Assembly: GCA_030837265.1 (NCBI GenBank)
Contig: JAUPKV010000455.1
Location: 1 to 7,375 of the forward strand
Reading direction: 5' to 3'
DNA: 7,375 bases
From: Methanobacteriota archaeon
GTDB lineage: Archaea > Halobacteriota > Methanosarcinia > Methanosarcinales > Methanosarcinaceae
Made by a program: the position numbers and the translations under genes. The notes beneath the pieces are model-generated. The model did not search any database. It saw only the letters and a program-made list of their open reading frames with translations, and was not told the origin of the DNA. Below, in pieces: positions 1-4,600 of this stretch. Each line of letters starts with the position of its first letter. Positions within the stretch are counted from its first letter, which is position 1.

Positions 1-531
1 AGTCCACTTTTCTGTTTCAGTCCATTCGTCAAGTTCATCTTTTTCGTTTTCGTAACAAGTATACTGTCCGCTAAAGTCGCTCTGGACTACCCAGCTTTTT
101 TCGTTGTTTATTATTTCTATTGCAAGAGGGCCGCCGTTGCATGAAGTTGAGAGAGGGCTGACAGCAACTATCATGGCATCATCCCAGCAGGGAGAAGCCC
201 AGGACCAGTAGGTACCATTGGATGGACCTGAATGGCCCCCATTATATTCTCCATTGTTGACATTAAAAGCCGTTATTGTTTCATTGCAGTTCAGGTAGAC
301 TTTATTATTCACAATTATGGGTGAAGACCCCGGGATTGCACCTGCAGTGCTGTTAATCCATAAGGTATTGTTCGTATCAGGTGCTTCATCAGAGCTGTAT
401 CCACTGTTGCTGTTGTCTGCATGGAACTGAGCCCAGTCGGTCGCTGCGGCTGCCGTGGCTGGCATCGCCAGGACCATCATGCTCACGAAGAGTATTGTGG
501 CGAAACTTTTTTTGCTTATTTTGTCCAACAT
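1..531 (-). CDS. Exported PQQ-type beta-propeller repeat protein, N-terminal part (cut by window edge)
   Basis: The frame is open for 177 codons from the ATG at 531-529 to the window edge, so the C-terminus is missing. Residues 1-29 form a Sec signal peptide: charged start MLDKISKKS, hydrophobic core, and cleavage near ATAAAA. The mature part opens with DWAQFHADNSNSGYS, the usual start of archaeal surface proteins with PQQ-like propellers. A typical blade follows at about residues 69-95 (SSPIIVNNKVYLN...ITAFNVNNGE). A second, more diverged blade begins at WASPCWDDAMIVAVS. Several N-x-S/T sequons (NNT, NST, NET, NGT) fit a glycosylated surface protein. The family makes binding or scaffold propellers and few members have a proven ligand; nothing here shows PQQ binding or enzyme activity. 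The start is supported by GAGG 7 nt upstream. The gene is divergent from the chelatase-like gene on the right, so a shared surface role is an inference. The family call is firm and the function unknown. Confidence 0.85.
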   Translation of the reverse strand, partial: MLDKISKKSFATILFVSMMVLAMPATAAAATDWAQFHADNSNSGYSSDEAPDTNNTLWINSTAGAIPGSSPIIVNNKVYLNCNETITAFNVNNGEYNGGHSGPSNGTYWSWASPCWDDAMIVAVSPLSTSCNGGPLAIEIINNEKSWVVQSDFSGQYTCYENEKDELDEWTETEKWT

Positions 532-538
532 ATATATG

Positions 539-542
539 CCTC
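539..542 (-). promoter_or_regulatory. Ribosome binding site of the propeller gene
   Basis: On the minus strand GAGG lies 7 nt before the ATG at 531-529. It decides the start: the next ATG upstream (544-542) overlaps this site and is out of frame with the signal peptide. Confidence 0.6.
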
Positions 543-547
543 ATGTT

Positions 548-600
548 CCACTTTCCACAGGTCCGGGATCGCAATATTTCAGGACTTCTGCGGGAAGTGG
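548..600 (-). promoter_or_regulatory. Long hairpin in the 5' leader of the propeller gene
   Basis: Read as minus-strand RNA, the segment folds into one interrupted stem. CCACUU (600-595) pairs with AAGUGG (553-548). After a C/A mismatch, CCGCAG (593-588) pairs with CUGUGG (560-555) with one G-U. After a two-base AA bulge, GUCC (585-582) pairs with GGAC (564-561). The loop is 17 nt. The stem has 16 base pairs and ends 5 nt before the GAGG ribosome binding site, where a leader structure could affect translation or transcript ends. The pairing is seen directly; a regulatory function is inferred. It could also be a protein-binding site in DNA, since the plus strand folds about equally well. Confidence 0.5.
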
Positions 601-681
601 ATGTGGGTTCTTTTTCTAAATGGTTTTCAAAACTGGTCAGCCTGCTAAAAATTAGTTAATCGAAGAAACTTCTGATTACTA

Positions 682-692
682 GCAATAAAAAA
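682..692 (-). promoter_or_regulatory. Possible TATA box for the propeller gene
   Basis: The minus strand reads TTTTTTATTGC here, about 150 nt before the start codon, with a T-rich stretch just upstream. It would put the start of transcription near 660 and leave a leader of about 130 nt containing the 548-600 hairpin. The match to the archaeal TATA consensus is only moderate, and other AT-rich stretches up to 780 could serve instead. Confidence 0.22.
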
Positions 693-810
693 GGAAAAAC
701 ATAACCTATAGCCAACAGTTATAGAAAACCAGTTCACTGAAACTTTTATTTGATATTAATTAAGTCCTTTTAAGTTATTAATGTAAACTTATTAGAACTG
801 TTCTTATCAA

Positions 811-965
811 AGGGGGATTAGGGTTCATGCAGTTGAGACCTCTTTTTTAGTATCCCCCGCATGAACTCTTGATGCGTTAGTTATTCACTACGTCTTCAGC
901 TCAGGTTTAACTGGCAATTCAGCAAGAAGTATTCGATGTGTAAGCTCAACTTTTGTTCTCTCTGT
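811..965 (-). pseudogene. Possible decayed insertion-sequence end with transposase C-terminal remnant
   Basis: On the minus strand, 965 to 888 is an open stretch of 25 codons ending in TAG. It translates as TERTKVELTHRILLAELPVK followed by PELKT, a charged, helix-like tail, with two in-frame stops directly before it (971-966). After the stop come about 75 nt that end in a C-rich terminus (CCCTAATCCCCC), with short inverted repeats. A transposase tail followed by a short gap and a terminal repeat is the usual layout of an insertion-sequence end. No second end was found in the window, so at most a fragment is left. I did not recognise a specific IS family, and 25 codons can be open by chance, so confidence is low. 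Confidence 0.22.
812..868. repeat. Two interleaved inverted repeats
   Basis: GGGGGAT (812-818) is complementary to ATCCCCC (852-858), and GTTCATGC (823-830) is complementary to GCATGAAC (859-866). As RNA the second pair extends to 10 bp (821-830 with 859-868) through a G-U and a G-C pair. The order is A-B-A'-B', and A' and B' touch without a gap. With only 2 nt between A and B the two stems probably cannot form together, so as RNA they would be alternatives. As DNA they could be transposon-end or protein-binding sequence. Confidence 0.6.
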
Positions 966-1115
966 CTACTATTAAACAGCCAAGTTAAACTACCTAACAC
1001 CTTTACTTCCAGGATTTACTTATTGGAGTCACAGAATATAAACCTGATAAAAAGGATAACAAGTTTGAAACTTAAAGATAATATGATAATCTGTTAAATT
1101 GTTAGGATTACATTA

Positions 1116-1139
1116 TATAGACGAACCTTATAGACGAAC
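1116..1139. repeat. Tandem 11-bp direct repeat
   Basis: TATAGACGAAC occurs at 1116-1126 and again at 1129-1139, a spacing of 13 bp and so slightly over one helical turn. It lies about 20 bp upstream of the BRE/TATA element at 1152-1170. Two same-face copies just upstream of a promoter are typical of an activator or repressor site. The repeat is seen directly; the role is inferred. Confidence 0.55.
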
Positions 1140-1151
1140 ATGCGCCATATA

Positions 1152-1170
1152 TCCAAATGCTTTTTATATA
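1152..1170 (+). promoter_or_regulatory. Strong archaeal BRE/TATA-type promoter inside the intergenic region
   Basis: TCCAAATG followed by CTTTTTATATA matches the archaeal BRE plus TATA arrangement (consensus near TTTATATA). Transcription to the right would start near 1190-1197. It is about 480 bp from the chelatase-like start codon, so it may serve a separate small RNA or a distal promoter of that gene. Chance is possible in AT-rich sequence. Confidence 0.35.
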
Positions 1171-1173
1171 GAT

Positions 1174-1183
1174 TGAAGCTTCA
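1174..1183. promoter_or_regulatory. Perfect 10-bp palindrome next to the TATA box
   Basis: TGAAGCTTCA is a perfect palindrome that begins 3 bp after the TATA box at 1161-1170, between it and the expected transcription start. Archaeal repressors commonly bind at this position to block polymerase recruitment. The palindrome is seen; operator function is inferred. Confidence 0.35.
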
Positions 1184-1192
1184 GTAAATATG

Positions 1193-1310
1193 TATCCAGG
1201 TTTAAGTCTGAGTGCCATATGTCTCAATTCCTACCACATATAAGAAACATTTTCTGGTTGATTGTGTAACTCAAACGACTAATGCTTGTAATCCAAAAAC
1301 TGTTTTTTTT
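1193..1310 (+). ncRNA. Possible small non-coding RNA of about 115 nt
   Basis: The stretch is bounded by the TATA element at 1161-1170 and by a run of eight T (1303-1310) followed by more T-rich sequence (to about 1325). Archaeal termination commonly occurs at such T-runs without a hairpin. The only frame inside (ATG at 1194) has 17 codons and no ribosome binding site. No conserved RNA family was recognised, so the call rests only on promoter and terminator placement. Confidence 0.22.
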
Positions 1311-1320
1311 ATATTTTCTT
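1303..1320 (+). terminator. T-rich archaeal terminator candidate
   Basis: Eight consecutive T are followed by ATATTTTCTT. This matches the oligo-T termination signal of archaeal RNA polymerase for transcripts running rightward. It fits with the upstream TATA box but may simply be AT-rich sequence. Confidence 0.3.
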
Positions 1321-1512
1321 CTCTTATCGTTGAGCATAAATAAATAGTTTAAAAGGAACCGGTTGACGATCCTGCTTTCTTATATTCCGTCTTTTGGCTT
1401 AAGTTCCGGCTGTAAATTCTCCGAGAATATGCTAAGATCAGGTGACGGTGCACTTAAAGTTGAAAAAACGACTTCCTCGTACTTTTGTTTCTGTCCCCTG
1501 TAAGATACCGAG

Positions 1513-1540
1513 AGGTTTCCAGCTTCACCTTTTGAAACCT
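1513..1540. repeat. 7-bp inverted repeat upstream of the chelatase-like promoter
   Basis: AGGTTTC (1513-1519) and GAAACCT (1534-1540) are perfect complements separated by 14 bp. A further AGGTTT half lies at 1568-1573, overlapping the start of the TATA box. The spacing puts half-site centres about two helical turns apart, compatible with a dimeric regulator. The function is inferred. Confidence 0.35.
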
Positions 1541-1569
1541 GGATTTGCTGAACTTTTCATATAATTAGG

Positions 1570-1578
1570 TTTATAAAA
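1570..1578 (+). promoter_or_regulatory. Likely TATA box of the chelatase-like gene
   Basis: TTTATAAAA is the best TATA match in the 300 bp before the start codon. It predicts transcription from about 1598-1602 and a leader of about 75 nt. Confidence 0.5.
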
Positions 1579-1665
1579 TTCAGTGCGGCTCAGGGCGGAA
1601 ATGTAACAAAAGCGCCTGCATCACGACAGTCTTCTTCCGGGGCACCTGAGATTCTCAAACATCAC

Positions 1666-1670
1666 AGGGG
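1666..1670 (+). promoter_or_regulatory. Ribosome binding site of the chelatase-like gene
   Basis: AGGGG ends 5 nt before the ATG at 1676. The match to the anti-Shine-Dalgarno sequence is modest. The start is nevertheless well fixed: it is the first in-frame ATG after the stop at 1604-1606, and a clear signal peptide follows at once. Confidence 0.5.
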
Positions 1671-1675
1671 ATAAT

Positions 1676-4600
1676 ATGAAACACAGTTTATTACTAGCTT
1701 CATTGTTTGTTTTTTTACTTGTACCGGCTGTTTCAGCTGCGGAAAATCAGGTAAATATAATGTATCTGGGTTATGGAGAAAACTATGCCCTGGAAAAAGC
1801 CAGCACTACAAATGATTATCACGAATACATAAATTTCACTAATGTCAATGCATACAGTTCCTCCTTGCAGGAAGCAGCTGATAGCGGGCTTATAGAAGAG
1901 CAGGATGTCATACTTTGCGATATGCTTTACAGCCCTATATATGAGAGTGTAAAAGATGAACTTGAAAGGGCCCACGATAAAGGGACTGTCTTTGTTGACA
2001 TCCGGTCTGAAGATGAGCCTGAATATTTTGATTATATATATGGGGATTCGAGGAAAAATCCGGTTCGTTACTATTATGACAGAATGGGAAGCAGTGGAAC
2101 AGACCTTGATTATGCGGAAAAACTGCTTATATGTCTCGCAAAAGAGTATGCAAACAGGTCGGATATCACCGCCGAATGGAATGTAAGCCTTGCGAATCAG
2201 GAGGACTGGGCAAAAATTAAAATCCTTTACCTGGGACACAATGGGAGCCCTTCTCTGGAACTGGCAAATCAAACTAGCCGTTACAGGGATGATATAGAAT
2301 TCAGGGTTCTTGAAGCATATGATGAAGCAGGGAATAGCCCCGGAGATGAACTGATTGCTGCAGCCGGGAGCGGCCTTCTTGAAGAACAGGATGTCCTGAT
2401 ATGTGATAATCTTTCCAGTTCAATTTACAATTATGATCCCAACCTGTTTTCGGATATCTGCAGTGCAGGAGTTTATATAATAGATATCCATCCCCAGGAT
2501 CAGCCTTTCAACTGGAAAAATTATTATAACTATGCGTATGCTTACGAAACCAGCGAAACAACTACAGGAGAGTTTGGGGGACCGGTAGAATATGATACTG
2601 CAATAGGTTATTACTATGATAATATGGGCATTGAAACCGAAGACGAAAAAAACAATGCTGAAAACCTGCGGATTTATCTTTCAAAAAAATACGGCTTCCG
2701 TCCGAAGCTGACAGAGGACTGGACCATCGAAGAATCAGGAAAAATCAAAATTATGTACCTGGGCCCTGAGACGAGCGATGCTCTCAAAATAGCAGCTAAC
2801 AACAGCCGCTACAGCAATTTGATTGAGTTTACCAGCATCATGGCATACGACAACACAGGAAGTCCGGGTGCTGACCTGCTGGCAGCCGTCGAAAGCGGCC
2901 TTATCGAGGACCAGAATGTAGTATTCTGTGACCAGCTTTCACCTGCAGTTTACGAGTCTCTAAACGATACTTTTTGGCAGGCTCACACCGGAGGCACGGC
3001 TTTTATAAGTCTCAATTCCTCGGGCACTCCAGTTTACTTTAATTATATCTCCGACGGCTCTGCGGATGACCCAATATGTAATTTCTATCGATACATGGGC
3101 ACCGACGGGACTGTCAGGCAGAAGAATGCCGAATACCTGCTTCACTACCTTGCGGAAAACTATGCTAACCGCCCGGAGATAACCAATGACTGGGATCTGG
3201 TTCGTATAATGTACATAGGGTTTGGGACCAACCCGGCCTTAGAACTTGCAAGCGAGGCAAACCCGTATAGTTCCAGTATTGAACTTGTGAACCTTGACGC
3301 ATATAATAATAGCTCCGATCCAGATAATGGCATACTTCTTGCCGGAGAATCAGGACTTATAGAAATGCAGGATGTAATTATCTGCGATATGCTGAACAGC
3401 AGTATCCATGAAGTCCTCGGTGAATATTTAGAAACGGCGCATGCAAATGGAAGCACAATTATAGATATATATTCATTTGACCCCCCTTCCCTTGCTCCTG
3501 ACTATGTGGATTATGCCTATAACGGTTCGGAAAACGATACCTTTTGCATGTATTACCTCAATATGAGTACAGATTCAGAAGGGCTCGAAAACGCTGAGAA
3601 TATATTGATCTATCTTTCCAAAACATACGGCAATAACCCGGACCTTACCGGAAGCTGGACCTACATTGAAAGTTCCGGCAGCAGTATCCCTCTCGCGGGA
3701 ATTTATTATCCCTGCTCTGAAAACGAGTCCTTTTATTTTGAGGATACATCAACATACCTGGACTGGTACGAACTTGATTCTGAAAACCATAAACGGTATA
3801 ACCCGGAAAGGCCTACCATCGGCATCTGGTTCCACAGGACCGACCTGCAAAACGGGTATACAGGAGCTGTGGACGCTCTTATCCGGGATATTGAAAACAA
3901 GGACTGCAATGTGATTGCGGGTTTTGACACTTTCGATAACATCACAGAATATTACTGTGATGAAAATGGTGTTCCTCTTGTCCAGTGTATGATTTCCCTT
4001 AAAAGTTTCAGGCTCAATTATGAAAATCCTGAAAAGGGAGTTGAAGAACTTAAAAATCTTAATGTTCCGGTCTTATGTGGTATCGTGGTCGAGGAATCCG
4101 AAGACTCGGACCCTGCAGATGCCAGCCGCGGGATTCCCACCGACCAGGTCGTACGCAAAACTATCCTCCCTGACCTGGATGGGATCTTTGAGTACATCGT
4201 TGTTGGAGAAAGCGTCAAAAACAGTACCATTGGATTTTATGAGTACGTCCCGATACCTGCCCAGGTTGACTGGATTACAAACCGCTCTATCAAATGGGCC
4301 GAACTGAAGCTCAAGGGGAATTCAGAAAAGAAAGTGGCTGTTATCTACTACAACTATCCTTCGGGCAAAGACAATATCGGAACCGCAAGCTATCTCGACG
4401 GTATAACAAGCATGAGTAAGCTTGTTGAAATGATGGCTAAAAATGGCTATGATGTAGATTATGTTCCTGAGAACCCGGACGAACTTCTGGACCGGTTAAT
4501 GCTCCAGGGCTACAACGCCGGCTCCTGGGCTGAAGGCATGCTCGACTATCTTGTAGAAAACCGGGAAGACTGGGGTGTTGAACTGGTACCTATCGAAAAA

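Larger units (their letters stand above)
532..1675. other. Divergent AT-rich intergenic region, no convincing protein gene
   Basis: This 1144-bp stretch separates two divergently transcribed genes for exported proteins. It is clearly richer in A and T than the flanking coding regions. Stop codons are frequent in all six frames and no reading frame combines useful length, a ribosome binding site and a coding-like composition. Short ATG frames exist (for example 827-850, 1194-1247 and 1429-1503) but lack supporting features. No tRNA, rRNA, CRISPR repeat or C/D-box guide RNA pattern was seen. The supported or possible elements inside are listed separately. Stretches such as 966-1115 and 1320-1510 hold nothing I can name. 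Confidence 0.7.

Noticed and set aside
381..659. Plus-strand frames of 92 and 75 codons overlapping the propeller gene start
   Set aside because: They run antisense to the signal peptide and leader hairpin of the minus-strand gene. Their composition (Cys- and His-rich) is not protein-like and there is no ribosome binding site.
1429..1503. 24-codon frame beginning MLRSGDGALKVEKTTSS
   Set aside because: It has no ribosome binding site, lies in frequently stopped sequence and ends in an unlikely Cys-rich tail; probably chance.
1320..1675. Cobalamin riboswitch in the leader of the chelatase-like gene
   Set aside because: This would make sense for a corrinoid-related gene, but no B12-box-like sequence or the expected set of paired elements was found.
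532..1675. CRISPR array, tRNA or C/D-box guide RNA
   Set aside because: No regularly spaced repeats beyond one 11-bp pair, no cloverleaf-like pairing and no paired C and D boxes were seen.
1733..2272. Minus-strand open frame of 179 codons
   Set aside because: It lies fully antisense to the chelatase-like gene, whose frame is supported by family motifs. It is rich in Ile, Phe and Tyr from reverse-read codons and has no recognisable domain or ribosome binding site.
1751..3685. DNA-level tandem repeat or assembly artefact
   Set aside because: The four units differ strongly in nucleotide sequence and in length (152-176 codons), so they are old protein-level duplications and not a recent or artificial repeat.
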